DNA of 62,507 nucleotides from Gammaproteobacteria bacterium (GTDB taxonomy: Bacteria > Pseudomonadota > Gammaproteobacteria > Steroidobacterales > Steroidobacteraceae): NCBI GenBank assembly GCA_025357835.1, contig JANYLM010000007.1, forward strand, positions 1-62,507, in the 5' to 3' direction. Each line of letters opens with the position of its first letter. The first letter of the stretch is position 1. Under the pieces are notes generated by a model. The model saw nothing but the letters and a program-made list of their open reading frames with translations, did not search any database and was not told where the DNA came from. Shown in pieces: positions 39,825-49,245 of the stretch. The position numbers and the translations under genes are program-made.

Positions 39825-40403
39825 TTAATCGCCCACTCGGATGACGAGCACGTCGACATCGGCTTTGCGGAGGATTTGCCGCAGGCGATTGAGTTCGTCC
39901 AGCTTGGAAATCGGACCGATGCGGATGCGGTGCCAGGTATCGTTGTCCACGGTCACCTTCTGAACTTTGGATTCGATGCCTTGCAGAGCCAGCTGCGCAC
40001 GTACGCGATCGGCGTCGGCGAAGTTCTTGTAGGAACCGGCTTGCAGCACATACGTTCCCCGGCGCGTTTCCGGGACGGATTTTATGTCCGGCCGGACGTC
40101 CTTTTCCTTCTCCGGGACCACCACCTCGAATTTCGGCAGCATGTCGTAGAAGTCGTAGGATTTCGTCGGCGCCTCCGCGCCCGAATCCCGGGCTTCGGCG
40201 TCGGCAGGTTCATTGCCGCGCGATTTCTTCTTGGCTGATTTGTCGGCTTTTGTGCTGGTCGCATCGGGCCGATGATCTTTGATGTAGACGATGCCGGCGA
40301 CGCCGAGACCCACCGCCAATCCGCACAGCACCCCCATCCACCCGGAAAACCCCGGGGTCTTGCCGCGTCTTGTCTTGTAGTCGCGCGCCGCAGCCTTTGC
40401 CAT
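39825..40403 (-). CDS. SPOR-domain membrane protein (FtsN-like)
   Basis: 192 residues. Basic cytoplasmic N-terminus, one TM (~20-42, WMGVLCGLAVGLGVAGIVYI), a charged disordered linker (~45-110) containing YDFYDMLPKFEVVVP, and a C-terminal SPOR domain (~115-190: TYVLQAGSYKNFADADRVRAQL ... WHRIRIGPI). SPOR domains bind denuded septal glycan, so a division-site role is likely. It lies 8 bases downstream of argS, the same place as FtsN-like genes in relatives. Confidence 0.88.
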   Translation of the reverse strand: MAKAAARDYKTRRGKTPGFSGWMGVLCGLAVGLGVAGIVYIKDHRPDATSTKADKSAKKKSRGNEPADAEARDSGAEAPTKSYDFYDMLPKFEVVVPEKEKDVRPDIKSVPETRRGTYVLQAGSYKNFADADRVRAQLALQGIESKVQKVTVDNDTWHRIRIGPISKLDELNRLRQILRKADVDVLVIRVGD

Positions 40404-40411
40404 GGCTTTCC

Positions 40412-42172
40412 TTACATGGTCTCGGGCGCGGATACGCCCAAGAGTCCGAGGCCGTTGCGTATCACAGTCTGCGCTGCCAGCGCGAGGCCGAGCCTAGCGT
40501 CGCGCAGGCCGGCATCCTCCACGATGAACTGATGCGCGCTGTAGTTGGTGTGGAAATCATTGGCCAAGTCCCTTAAGTAGTGCACCAAGGTATGCGGCGC
40601 GCGTTGCGCGGCACATTGACGGATGATTTCCGGGAATGCGCTCAGGCGCTTGATCAACTGCAGCTCCTGCGGTTCGACCAGCTTGCAAAGGCTCCGCAGG
40701 CCAAGCTCCGAGTCGTGAGCAAGTCCGCGCTCCTGTAGCTGCCGCATCAGGCTTGCGACCCGCGCATGCGCATATTGAATGTAGTACACCGGATTGTCAT
40801 TGGTGCGCGCCGTTGCGAGTTCCATGTCGAAGTCCAAATGCTGATCGTTGCTGCGCATGACGTAGAACAGGCGGGCCGCATCATTGCCCACTTCCTTGCG
40901 CAGGTCGCGCAAGGTGACGAATTCCCCCGAGCGAGTCGACATCTGCGCCTTTTCGCCGCCGCGGAACAGGGATACGAATTGCACGAGACGCACTTCGAAG
41001 GAATCCGCGGGGCCGCCCAGCGCGATCAGGCCCGCGCGCAGGCGGGTGATGTAGCCGTGATGATCGGCGCCCCAGATGTACAGCAAATGATCGAAGCCGC
41101 GTTCCAGCTTGTTGAAGACATAGGCGATGTCGGAGGCAAAATACGTTTTGACGCCGTTCTCGCGCACCATGACGCGATCCTTCTCGTCGCCGTAGTCCGT
41201 GCTCTTGAACCACAGCGCGCCGTCCTTCACATAGGCGTGTCCGGCTTTCTTCAGGGCGTCCATGGCGCGATCGATGGAACCGTTGTCGCCCAAGGATCGT
41301 TCGGAGAACCAGCAATCGAAGGTGACGCCGAACTCCTGCAGATCTTCGCGGATGTCGCTGAGAATTCCCGCGACCGCCAGATTAAGTACGCGCCGAAACT
41401 CCGGGTCCCCAATAAGGGACCGGGCGCGCGCGATCAGCGCATCGATGTACACGTCCTTGTCGCCTCCCTGCGGTTCGTCCGGCGGCAGATCCTTGAATAT
41501 ATCGGCGGCTGCATGCTGCAACTTCACGCCTTGCGCAGCGAAGAGTTGCTCGCCGATCGCCGCGATATAGTCGCCGCGATAGCCGTTCGCCGGAAAGGCG
41601 AAACGTTCGCCGCAACGCTCGAGATATCGCAACCAGGCGCTGACCGCCAGAATTTCCATTTGGCGGCCCGCATCGTTGATGTAGTACTCGCGCTCCACGC
41701 GGTAGCCCACCGCTTCCAGCAAGTTGGCGACGGACGCGCCGAAGGCGGCATGCCGGCCATGACCGACGTGCAGCGGGCCCGTGGGGTTCGCCGAGACGAA
41801 TTCCACTTGCACTGATTTGCCGGCGCCCACCGACGATCGGCCGTACTGCCGGCCCGCTTGCAGCAGCTTGGCGATTTCCGCGTGATAGGCGTCCTTCGAT
41901 AGAAAGAAATTGATGAAGCCGGCGCCCGCGATTTCGACCTTGGCGACCGACGGGCTGGGAGGCAGCAGGCGCACCAGCGCCTCCGCCAGCTTGCGCGGAT
42001 TCTGGCGGGCCGCCTTGGCCAGCCGCATGGCGAGATTGCTGGCGAAATCACCGTGCTGGGCGTCGCGAGTATTCTCGACCTCCACACCCAAGTCGCGCAC
42101 GTTCATCGGCAACAGGTCTTCCGGCAAGGCCGCAAGCGCCTTAGTCAGTAATTTTTCTATCAAAGTCTTCAA
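40412..42172 (-). CDS. argS: Arginyl-tRNA synthetase
   Basis: 586 residues. Class I motif [11 protein letters not shown] preceded by [11 protein letters not shown], the YHxGY-type segment, and [15 protein letters not shown] in the KMSKS position. N-terminal Add-1 domain ([14 protein letters not shown]) and C-terminal DALR anticodon domain ([22 protein letters not shown]) are complete. It charges tRNA-Arg. Between priA (52 bases) and the SPOR gene (8 bases). Confidence 0.96.
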   Translation of the reverse strand: MKTLIEKLLTKALAALPEDLLPMNVRDLGVEVENTRDAQHGDFASNLAMRLAKAARQNPRKLAEALVRLLPPSPSVAKVEIAGAGFINFFLSKDAYHAEIAKLLQAGRQYGRSSVGAGKSVQVEFVSANPTGPLHVGHGRHAAFGASVANLLEAVGYRVEREYYINDAGRQMEILAVSAWLRYLERCGERFAFPANGYRGDYIAAIGEQLFAAQGVKLQHAAADIFKDLPPDEPQGGDKDVYIDALIARARSLIGDPEFRRVLNLAVAGILSDIREDLQEFGVTFDCWFSERSLGDNGSIDRAMDALKKAGHAYVKDGALWFKSTDYGDEKDRVMVRENGVKTYFASDIAYVFNKLERGFDHLLYIWGADHHGYITRLRAGLIALGGPADSFEVRLVQFVSLFRGGEKAQMSTRSGEFVTLRDLRKEVGNDAARLFYVMRSNDQHLDFDMELATARTNDNPVYYIQYAHARVASLMRQLQERGLAHDSELGLRSLCKLVEPQELQLIKRLSAFPEIIRQCAAQRAPHTLVHYLRDLANDFHTNYSAHQFIVEDAGLRDARLGLALAAQTVIRNGLGLLGVSAPETM

Positions 42173-42224
42173 GGCGAATCCGTGGGTCAGGAGTACAAAG
42201 GGTCGGCAGTTTACCGCAAACTTC

Positions 42225-44420
42225 TCAATCTACTTCCAGCGGATCCACATCGATGTGCCAACGCAGGCCGGGTGGACCGGGGAGCTTTTCCACCTGCGGC
42301 AGCCAATTCTTCAGAAAGCGCTGCAATGTGGACCGCGCGGCGGTCTCGATCAGCAGGTGTGCGCGGAAGTGATCGGCCCGCCGCGCAATTAGGGCGGTCG
42401 CCGGTCCCAGCACTTGGACGGCAGTCTCTTGCAGCGAGCGGCTGGAATCCACCGCGGCGCGCAGAAATGCGTCCAATCCCACACTGTCCTTAGCCTCTGC
42501 GCGCAGCATTGCGAGCCGCGAATAGGGTGGCCAGGCGGCCTCGCGGCGCTCTTCCAGAGCGCTGGCCGCGAATCCTTCGTAGCCCTCGGTCAGCAGTCGA
42601 GTCAACAGTGGATGCTCGGGATACTGGGTTTGAATCAGAACCTCTCCAGCCCTGGCCTCCCGCCCAGCGCGGCCGGCGACCTGAGTGATAGTTTGAGCGA
42701 GCCGCTCGGTGGCGCGGAAATCGCTGGCGAACAGCCCCTGATCGGCGTCGAGGATCACCACCAAGCTGACTTCCGGGAAGTGATGGCCCTTGGTGAGCAT
42801 CTGAGTTCCGATCAGAATGCGCGCCACGCCGCTGTGGACGCGGTCGAGCACGGTTTGCACCGCGCCGCGTGCGGACGCCGTGTCCCGATCCAGCCGCGCC
42901 AGCGGCGCCTCGGGGAACAATCGAGTCAAGGTTTCTTCGACTCGCTCGGTGCCCTGACCCACCGGATTCAATGGGTGGCTGCAGCTGCCGCAGATTGCTG
43001 GGACGGGGCCGTGCGCGCCGCAGTGATGGCAGCGCAGTTGCTGCGCATGGCGGTGCAGGGTCATTCGCGCATCGCAATGCGCACAGGGAGCGACCCAGCC
43101 GCAGGCATTGCAGAATAGGCTGGGTGCATAGCCGCGGCGGTTCAAGAACACGATGATTTGGCCGCCTGCCCCCAGATGGTGCGCTATGGCCTGCATCGCC
43201 GGCGTCGATACTCCCTGATCGGCGGCATGCCTGCGTAGGTCCACCAGCGACATTCGCGGCGCCTGCGCCGCCCCCGGCCGCTGCGGCAACAGGTGCTTGG
43301 AATAGCGCCCGGTCGCCGAATTCTCCAGAGTTTCCAGCGATGGGGTCGCGGAGCCCAGGACGATGGGGACTGCCGCGCGCTGAGCCCGGACCACCGCGAG
43401 ATCGCGCGCCGAATAGCGAAAGCCTTCTTGCTGCTTATACGAGGCATCGTGTTCCTCGTCGACGACGATGAGCGCGAGCTTCGGCAGCGAGGTGAACACC
43501 GCGGATCGGGTTCCTATGATGATTCGCGCCTGGCCGCCATGCGCTGCGCGCCAGGCGTCGCGGCGCTCGCTGCCGGTCAGGCCGGAATGCACGGCCACGA
43601 CGCCGGAACTGAAGCGGCGACGGAAGCGCTCGACCAGCTGCGGGGTCAAGGCGATTTCCGGCACCAGTACCAAAGCCTGACCGCCTTGCGCTATGGCGGC
43701 GGCAATGACCCGCAGATACACCTCGGTCTTACCGCTCCCGGTCACACCGTAGAGCAGATGCGCGGCAAAGGTCGACAGCGACTCAAGTATGGCGGCGACG
43801 CTGCGCGCCTGCGGGTCGGTGAGTGCCACTTCGCTGGGGTGGAATTCCATCGGTACTGGGTCAGCCGCAAGGGATTGCGCCGTAATCCAGCCGCGCTCCT
43901 GCAACGCGCGCAGGTGCGCGGGCTTGAAGACTTCCGCGACATCATCGGTGCTGGCGCGCCCCCGGTCATTCAGCCAGGCGAGCAGGGCTCGCTGCTGCGG
44001 TGCGCGCCGAGAGCCGGGAGCCGATAATTCCTGGCGTCCCGCTTCGCTCAGGGACCACCATAGGGGGTTTTCATGCGCCGACTGGCCCTCACGCAGGCTG
44101 ACCGGCAATGCCGCGGCAAACACCTCCCCCAGGGGGTGGTGGTAGTACTCGGCCGCCCAGCGCAGCAATTCGAAGGTGATGGGGTCGACAATCGATTGCT
44201 CGTCCAGGATATGGACGGCCGCCTTCAGCTTCGCCGCGGGGACGGTGGATTCGGAAGCGACCCCAACCAAGACGCCGATCAACTGTTGGCGGCCAAACGG
44301 TACGCGCACTCGCACGCCAAGGCGGGGAGCCTCAGGAGCCGCCAAGCCCGCGGGCTGCGCCGGCGGCAAATAATCAAAGACGCGACGCAACGGGGTATCC
44401 AGCGCTATCTGCAGAATCAA
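42225..44420 (-). CDS. priA: Primosomal protein N' (replication restart helicase PriA)
   Basis: 731 residues from a TTG at 44420, which has AAAAGGA six bases ahead and gives the family length; an ATG at 44477 would add 19 non-homologous residues. N-terminal 3'-end-binding domain, Walker [25 protein letters not shown], and the zinc-binding insert with eight cysteines (CNACG, CAHC, CHHCG, CGSC, ~450-500), then helicase motifs V-VI ([15 protein letters not shown]). It reloads DnaB at stalled forks. The 44432-44454 sites directly upstream look like DnaA boxes. Confidence 0.94.
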   Translation of the reverse strand: MILQIALDTPLRRVFDYLPPAQPAGLAAPEAPRLGVRVRVPFGRQQLIGVLVGVASESTVPAAKLKAAVHILDEQSIVDPITFELLRWAAEYYHHPLGEVFAAALPVSLREGQSAHENPLWWSLSEAGRQELSAPGSRRAPQQRALLAWLNDRGRASTDDVAEVFKPAHLRALQERGWITAQSLAADPVPMEFHPSEVALTDPQARSVAAILESLSTFAAHLLYGVTGSGKTEVYLRVIAAAIAQGGQALVLVPEIALTPQLVERFRRRFSSGVVAVHSGLTGSERRDAWRAAHGGQARIIIGTRSAVFTSLPKLALIVVDEEHDASYKQQEGFRYSARDLAVVRAQRAAVPIVLGSATPSLETLENSATGRYSKHLLPQRPGAAQAPRMSLVDLRRHAADQGVSTPAMQAIAHHLGAGGQIIVFLNRRGYAPSLFCNACGWVAPCAHCDARMTLHRHAQQLRCHHCGAHGPVPAICGSCSHPLNPVGQGTERVEETLTRLFPEAPLARLDRDTASARGAVQTVLDRVHSGVARILIGTQMLTKGHHFPEVSLVVILDADQGLFASDFRATERLAQTITQVAGRAGREARAGEVLIQTQYPEHPLLTRLLTEGYEGFAASALEERREAAWPPYSRLAMLRAEAKDSVGLDAFLRAAVDSSRSLQETAVQVLGPATALIARRADHFRAHLLIETAARSTLQRFLKNWLPQVEKLPGPPGLRWHIDVDPLEVD

Positions 44421-44740
44421 GGGCGGTCCTTTTGTCCACAAAACATGTGGATAAGTCTGTTGAAAAGCCGGGATCATGTAGCTTAAGTGCCCGTTCCGTT
44501 TCGGGTCCTATTCAAATTGGCGAAAAAGTGTCCGAAATCGAAATGATTGATTTAAATTCAAGAGGTTACGACACCCTCTAGATTTGCAACTTAGGTGTTG
44601 GCCCAAAATATTGCAATGGATGTCACAGGCGGTGTGCGTAAGTCGCTGATCTTGCGCAAACCCCCCGTCGTCAACCGCAGCGGCGGATAGGCGTTTATAC
44701 CTGGAATGCCGACGGTTCGTCGACGTTAAGAGGACGAGGC
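44421..44740. other. Divergent 320-base intergenic region priA / ECF sigma
   Basis: Apart from the DnaA-box-like pair, an AT-rich patch (around 44540-44560, TGATTTAAATTC) and a possible -10-like TTATAC (44695-44700) about 40 bases before the sigma-factor ATG are visible. AAGAGGA precedes that ATG. No ORF with recognisable homology and no RNA gene was seen. Confidence 0.4.
44432..44454. promoter_or_regulatory. Pair of facing DnaA-box-like sites at the priA start
   Basis: TTGTCCACA (44432-44440, plus strand) has one mismatch to the DnaA box TTWTNCACA, and TGTGGATAA (44446-44454) is the exact reverse complement of TTATCCACA. Their cores form the inverted repeat TCCACA-AAACA-TGTGGA. They lie 12-34 bases before the likely priA TTG and overlap its ribosome-binding site, where bound protein could block transcription. 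Confidence 0.5.
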
Positions 44741-45358
44741 ATGCCCCGTTTTGATACGCTGAACTCCGCTTGGATGGTCTGGGATGGTCCCGCTCCAGCA
44801 CCTGAGGAAGCGGTTCTGGAGTACACGCGCGAGCTTGAAAAATTCTTGGCGGAGATCGAGCGCCGGGCATTTCGCATGGCGCAGGTCGCGCTGCGAGATC
44901 CCGACGATGCGATGGATGCGGTGCAGGACGCTATGCTTAAGCTGGCACGCAATTACGCATCGCGCCCCAGCGCCGAATGGCGGCCTCTGTTCTATCGAAT
45001 TTTGGAAAACGGCATACGCGATTTGCAGCGACGTAGGTCGGTGCGCAAACGCTTCATGGCATGGCTGCCCGGTCCGAAAGAGGATCCCGACAACGAGGCC
45101 CAGGATCCGCTGGAGAATGTTGCGGACGCCTCTCCGGCCATACCCGAGGTGCTGATGCAGGGGCAGGCCATGCAGCAGCTCGAAGTGTCGCTGCGAGCGC
45201 TGCCGGCACGGCAGCAGGAGGCCTTCATGCTGCGCAATTTCGAAGGTTTGAACGTGGCTGAAACGGCTACCGCCATGGGATGCTCGGAAGGCAGCGTCAA
45301 AACGCATTATTCGCGTGCGGTGCATACCTTACGCGAAGATCTAGGTGAGGTCTGGTAA
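44741..45358 (+). CDS. ECF-type RNA polymerase sigma factor
   Basis: 205 residues, with AAGAGGA upstream of the ATG. Region 2 (AFRMAQVALRDPDDAMDAVQ, then MLKLARNYASR) and region 4 (LPARQQEAFMLRNFEGL, VAETATAMGCSEGSVKTHYS) are clear, with a ~40-residue acidic linker between. It belongs to the sigma factors encoded just before DUF3619 genes. The stop and the next ATG share one base (TAATG). No zinc anti-sigma gene follows, so the next membrane protein may do that job. Confidence 0.88.
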   Translation: MPRFDTLNSAWMVWDGPAPAPEEAVLEYTRELEKFLAEIERRAFRMAQVALRDPDDAMDAVQDAMLKLARNYASRPSAEWRPLFYRILENGIRDLQRRRSVRKRFMAWLPGPKEDPDNEAQDPLENVADASPAIPEVLMQGQAMQQLEVSLRALPARQQEAFMLRNFEGLNVAETATAMGCSEGSVKTHYSRAVHTLREDLGEVW

Positions 45359-45768
45359 TGAACGAGAAACCTCCCATGCAGTCCCTGGAGTCCTTCGAGG
45401 AGCGCAGCCGCGTACTGTTTCACGACAGCGTCGAAGGCTTAGGCGGAGCGCTGCGCTCGCGCCTCACCCAGGCACGCAGCGCCGCGATCGAAGCGGCGTC
45501 CACCAGCCGCCCGGCCCGGTTTTCCCGCATCGGAGTGCTGATGCCGGCCGGAGTGACCGCCGCCGCGGTTCTGGGCGCCTTCCTTTGGCTGGGGTCGCCA
45601 TTGGGTCAACACGCCGTTACAGTAGCCGATGGTCAGTCGAATTTCGAAGATTTGGAAATGGTCGCTTCCTCGGAAGAGGGTTCGGCGGACGCCATGGACA
45701 TGTTGCAAGACGATATCGAATTTTATGATTGGGCGGAAAAGGCTGCGAATTCAGGACCGGCAGCCTAG
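45358..45768 (+). CDS. DUF3619 family membrane protein, candidate anti-sigma factor
   Basis: 136 residues: an N-terminal cytoplasmic helical region (EERSRVLFHDSVEGLGGALRS), one TM (~60-80, IGVLMPAGVTAAAVLGAFLWL) and an acidic periplasmic tail (EDLEMVASSEEGSADAMDMLQDDIEFYDW). The helices plus TM order fits an anti-sigma factor, and the gene is coupled to the sigma-factor gene, but DUF3619 has no proven function and lacks a zinc motif. Confidence 0.8.
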   Translation: MNEKPPMQSLESFEERSRVLFHDSVEGLGGALRSRLTQARSAAIEAASTSRPARFSRIGVLMPAGVTAAAVLGAFLWLGSPLGQHAVTVADGQSNFEDLEMVASSEEGSADAMDMLQDDIEFYDWAEKAANSGPAA

Positions 45769-45784
45769 AGTTGGTTCTCTGTCA

Positions 45785-46030
45785 ATGCTGGACAGAGGTT
45801 GGCTGATGGCGGGCATGCTCATGTGCGCGGCGGCAATGGCCGCGCCGCCTGCCCCGGGGACGCCGCCGCCGGGGGCATCGCCGCCGACACAAGTCGACCC
45901 CGAAGTTGATTTCATCGAGTTCTTGGGCGCTGATGATGTGGATGATGCCGCTTGGTGGGAATTCATGAAGAAGGTGCCGCCGCGTGGAGAAAATCCTAGC
46001 GTGCCGCCGCCGCAGGAAGCAAAGCAATGA
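45785..46030 (+). CDS. Small exported protein of unknown function in the ECF module
   Basis: 81 residues from ATG 45785, 16 bases after the DUF3619 stop. It has a signal peptide (WLMAGMLMCAAAMAAPPA), a Pro/Gly-rich segment and an acidic short core (VDPEVDFIEFLGADDVDDAAWWEF) before another Pro-rich end. I do not recognise a family by domain; similar short acidic proteins lie between DUF3619 and DUF3106 genes in relatives (general knowledge). It ends overlapping the DUF3106 start by 4 bases, which supports real translation. Confidence 0.65.
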   Translation: MLDRGWLMAGMLMCAAAMAAPPAPGTPPPGASPPTQVDPEVDFIEFLGADDVDDAAWWEFMKKVPPRGENPSVPPPQEAKQ

Positions 46031-46542
46031 TCAGGGCGTTGTGGGTCTGTGCAAGTTTGTTTTTCGCGGCGGCGAGCAGTGTCGCGCACGCGGACACGGT
46101 TCCGGCTGCGTCCGATCCGGCCGCTGCCCCCGCCCCCGCGGCGCCCAAGACCTGGTCTTCGATGTCGCCCCAGCAGCAACAGCTCCTGCATGGCTACCAG
46201 GGCAAATGGGATAGCTTGCCCCCGGAGCGTCAGCAGGCGCTGGTCAAGGGGAGTCAGCGCTGGCTGTCAATGTCACCGCAGCAGCGCTCGGGCGCGCAAC
46301 AGCGCTTTACTCAGTGGCGCGCCATGCCTCCGGAGCAGCGCCAGCAACTGCGCCAGCGCTGGCAGCAATACAAGAGCATGCCGCCCGAACAGCAACAGCG
46401 GGTACGCGAATCATTCAAACGATTCCGGCAAATGCCGCCGGAAAGGCGGCAGGAATTGCGCAAGCAGTGGCGTCAGATGAGCCCGGAGCAGCGTCGCAGC
46501 GTCAATTCGCGGCCGCCGCAACCGCGGCACATTCCGCGCTAG
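46027..46542 (+). CDS. DUF3106 family exported repeat protein
   Basis: 171 residues with a signal peptide (LWVCASLFFAAASSVAHA), an Ala/Pro linker and then about five tandem ~18-residue repeats of the form W-x-(S/A)-(M/L)-(P/S)-P-(E/Q)-x-R-Q-x-x-x-x-R-x-x-x, rich in Gln and Arg (~60-165). The repeats give a long basic helical array. This resembles DUF3106, and distantly the periplasmic CpxP/Spy-like helical proteins. It ends the ECF-DUF3619 operon and could be the module's effector or a chaperone; this is inference. Confidence 0.82.
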   Translation: MIRALWVCASLFFAAASSVAHADTVPAASDPAAAPAPAAPKTWSSMSPQQQQLLHGYQGKWDSLPPERQQALVKGSQRWLSMSPQQRSGAQQRFTQWRAMPPEQRQQLRQRWQQYKSMPPEQQQRVRESFKRFRQMPPERRQELRKQWRQMSPEQRRSVNSRPPQPRHIPR

Positions 46543-46626
46543 CCGCCTTTTCGCGCCAGCACATCCTGCGGGCAGAAAAGCAGGAATCGCATGGCACCAA
46601 AGACCTCCGATGCGTAGCATTGCGCA

Positions 46627-47598
46627 ATGCGCGTTACTTTGCCCATGGTTTTGCTCTCGTTGACTACTCTTGCCGGTTCGGTGCTAGCCGCATCACCGCG
46701 CGCCACGACCACGTTCACTGTGCCGAACCGAGAACTGCCCGACCCGTTGGTGCTCGTGGCGTACGGCGACACGCGGTTCACGGATACCTCGGAGGTGCAT
46801 GCGAGCAATCCCGCCGCACGGCAGGCCTTGGTCGACAAGATCGCCGCGGAGAACCCGGCGGCGATCTTCATCAACGGGGACATTCCCTGGCATGGCATCC
46901 CAGCGGATTATGCCGTGTTTCGCCATGAGAGCCGACTCTGGCGGAAGAGGCATCTGCGGGTCTACCCCGCGCTCGGCAACCATGAATTTTCGGCATGCCT
47001 GGACACGGCATGCCTGCAACGATGGTGGGATAGTTTTCCCAAATTGCGCGGCCTGCGCTGGTACTCGGTCGCCATCGGTACCAAGGTAGTGGCTGTCGCT
47101 CTCGACACCGATACATCGCTGTTGCCGGGAAGCGCGCAGCGGCTGTGGTTCGAGAGTCAAATCGAAGGACTCGACCCCGCGGTTCGTCTCGTGTTGATCG
47201 TCATGCACCATCCGCCCGTGGCCGATGTGCAGTCGACCAGGCTCACGGACCACAACCCGCGCCCGAACGAAATTACTCTGGCCGAGTATCTTAAGGCCGT
47301 CGCGCCGCAGTCCGCGGCGCGCTTCCTCGTGAGCGCGGGGCACATCCACAACTATGAACGATTCGCCGACGACGGCGTGGTGTACTTGGTGTCCGGCGGC
47401 GGCGCCATACCCTACGAAGTGGATCGCACGGGCATGGACCGGTACCAAGACACCGATTTTCCCAACTATCACTATGTGCGCTTCGAATTACACGGTGATC
47501 GAGTGGTCGGCGAAATGATTCGGCTCGGCGACTACGACGCGTCCAAGCCCAGGCAGTGGCAAACCAGGGACCGTTTCGAGATTCCCCTGCAGCCTTGA
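46627..47598 (+). CDS. Secreted metallophosphoesterase (purple-acid-phosphatase-like)
   Basis: 323 residues with a signal peptide (LPMVLLSLTTLAGSVLA). Calcineurin-type metal motifs occur in order: AYGDTRFTD, NGDIPWHG, GNHEFS, MHHPPVAD and GHIHNYERF. The NGD/GNHE/GHIHNYER set matches exported acid-phosphatase-like enzymes. The substrate (a phosphomonoester or diester) is not predictable. It has its own 84-base lead after DUF3106, so it may or may not share the ECF operon. Confidence 0.88.
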   Translation: MRVTLPMVLLSLTTLAGSVLAASPRATTTFTVPNRELPDPLVLVAYGDTRFTDTSEVHASNPAARQALVDKIAAENPAAIFINGDIPWHGIPADYAVFRHESRLWRKRHLRVYPALGNHEFSACLDTACLQRWWDSFPKLRGLRWYSVAIGTKVVAVALDTDTSLLPGSAQRLWFESQIEGLDPAVRLVLIVMHHPPVADVQSTRLTDHNPRPNEITLAEYLKAVAPQSAARFLVSAGHIHNYERFADDGVVYLVSGGGAIPYEVDRTGMDRYQDTDFPNYHYVRFELHGDRVVGEMIRLGDYDASKPRQWQTRDRFEIPLQP

Positions 47599-47635
47599 CC
47601 GCTCGGGTGAGCCGGCTCGCCGCCGTGCCGCCGAG

Positions 47636-47802
47636 GGCCAGCCAGCATCGTCAAAAGCCGGCGCTTCGGCGCCGAGCGAGTCCGCGGATTGCTTGAAGCG
47701 CCATCCCGTATCCAATAGCGCCGAGATGCGCACATCCTCCGCGGCAGCGATGTGGGGCGCGTGCAGCGACACGAGCCCGCAAAGCGCAAGGCTCGGGACG
47801 GC
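47636..47802 (-). pseudogene. Remnant of a glycoside hydrolase family 2 N-terminus
   Basis: On the minus strand, an open frame after a TAG at 47803-47805 reads a signal-peptide-like stretch (AVPSLALCGLVSLHAP) and then RISALLDTGWRFKQ, GAEAPAFDDAGW. This is the beginning of a GH2 beta-galactosidase/beta-glucuronidase sugar-binding domain (DGW-x-F and GAE-x-P-x-FDD-x-GW). Homology stops there; the next conserved LPHDW box is missing and the frame runs into the metallophosphoesterase gene. I read it as a decayed fragment between two live genes. Confidence 0.5.
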
Positions 47803-47829
47803 CTACTGGCCGCATCCCGTGTGGTCACT

Positions 47830-49242
47830 TTACCCTGCGGCCTTCACCGCCTGGATGAGCTGGCTTAACGCAGCCTGCGCATCGCCGTAAAGCATGCGCG
47901 TTTGATCGAGCACGAACAGCGCGTTGTCGATGCCCGAGAAGCCCTGGCCCTGGCCGCGCTTGATGACGATGACGTTCTTGGCCTTGTCCGCATTTAAGAT
48001 CGGCATGCCGAATATCGGGCTCGCCCGATTGGCGCGAGCGTCCGGATTGACCACATCGTTAGCGCCGATGATCAAGGCCACATCGGCCGTTTCGAACTCG
48101 GCGTTGATTTCGTCCAGATCGGAGATCAAATCGTAGGGCACTCCGGCTTCCGCCAGCAGCACGTTCATGTGGCCCGGCATGCGGCCCGCGACCGGATGAA
48201 TGGCGAAGCGCACCTTGACGCCGTGGTCGATTAGCAATTGCGTGAGTTCCCATACCTTGTGCTGAGCCTGCGCGACGGCCAAGCCATAGCCCGGCACAAT
48301 GATGATCTTTTGCGAGTAGGCCATCATGACTCCGGCATCCGAGGCCTCGATGGCTTTTTGGATACCGGTGACGCTGCCGCCGCCCGCGGCTGAACTCTCG
48401 CCGAAGTTCGAGAACAACACATTGCCGAGCGAGCGGTTCATAGCCTTGGCCATGAGCTGGGTCAGCAGGGTGCCCGCCGCGCCGACCACGGTGCCCGCGA
48501 TAATCATTGCAGCGTTGTCGAGAACGAAGCCTTCGAAACCCACGGCGAGGCCCGTCAGCGCGTTGTACAGCGAAATGACCACCGGCATGTCGGCGCCGCC
48601 GATGGGCAGAGTCATGGCGACACCCAGCAGGAAGGCGAATGCGAAGAACAGGGACACCGCGGGCAGTCCGCCCAGCGACGAGCCGAAGTCCATGCCGGAG
48701 ACGACCACGAACCCGAGCGCTACCGTCACCAGCAATATCGCTAGGTTCAAGAACTTCTGGCCGCCGAAGCGCACTGACTTGGTGATCAAGCCCTGTAATT
48801 TCGCGAAGGCGATCAAGCTGCCGCTGAAGGACACCGAACCGATGAAGCCGCCGATCGTAGCAATGGTCAGGTGGGTGATGCTGTGCTCGCTGCCGCGATA
48901 CAGTTCCACGGCCGCGATGGCGGCCGCCGCGCCGCCGCCCATGCCGTTATAGAGGGCGATCATCTGCGGCATATTGGTCATAGCGACGCGTTTGCCGCTG
49001 ACCCAGGCCAGAATGCCGCCGGCCGCGATGGCGCCGATCACCAGCGCCAAGTTCAGGGGCGACGCACCCATGATGAACGCCAGAGTCACGAGGGTGGCAA
49101 GCAGCATGCCGGCGCCCGCCCAGCGTACGCCGCTGACGGCGGTGACCGGGGAACTCATGCGCTTCAAGCCGAGGATGAATAGCGCCGCCGCTACAAGATA
49201 GGACAGCTGCGTCACGGTTTGAAGCGTCGAAGCGGAGGGCAT
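47830..49242 (-). CDS. pntB: NAD(P)+ transhydrogenase beta subunit
   Basis: 470 residues. An N-terminal membrane domain of about nine helices (LAFIMGASPLNLALVIGAIA region) and a C-terminal NADP(H)-binding domain III (~295-470: GYGLAVAQAQHKVWELTQLL, HPVAGRMPGHMNVLLAEAGV, GANDVVNPDARA, RGQGQGFSGIDN). It couples proton entry to NADPH production with PntA. Third gene of pntAA-pntAB-pntB; begins 3 bases after pntAB. Confidence 0.95.
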   Translation of the reverse strand: MPSASTLQTVTQLSYLVAAALFILGLKRMSSPVTAVSGVRWAGAGMLLATLVTLAFIMGASPLNLALVIGAIAAGGILAWVSGKRVAMTNMPQMIALYNGMGGGAAAAIAAVELYRGSEHSITHLTIATIGGFIGSVSFSGSLIAFAKLQGLITKSVRFGGQKFLNLAILLVTVALGFVVVSGMDFGSSLGGLPAVSLFFAFAFLLGVAMTLPIGGADMPVVISLYNALTGLAVGFEGFVLDNAAMIIAGTVVGAAGTLLTQLMAKAMNRSLGNVLFSNFGESSAAGGGSVTGIQKAIEASDAGVMMAYSQKIIIVPGYGLAVAQAQHKVWELTQLLIDHGVKVRFAIHPVAGRMPGHMNVLLAEAGVPYDLISDLDEINAEFETADVALIIGANDVVNPDARANRASPIFGMPILNADKAKNVIVIKRGQGQGFSGIDNALFVLDQTRMLYGDAQAALSQLIQAVKAAG

Positions 49243-49245
49243 TGA

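Noticed and set aside
40766..41815. 349-codon open frame antisense to argS
   Set aside because: Shadow of argS; no motif, start context or homology seen.
44421..44740. Possible replication origin because of DnaA boxes and an AT-rich patch
   Set aside because: Only two boxes, no dnaA/dnaN/gidA neighbours and no clear unwinding element; control of priA is the more modest reading.
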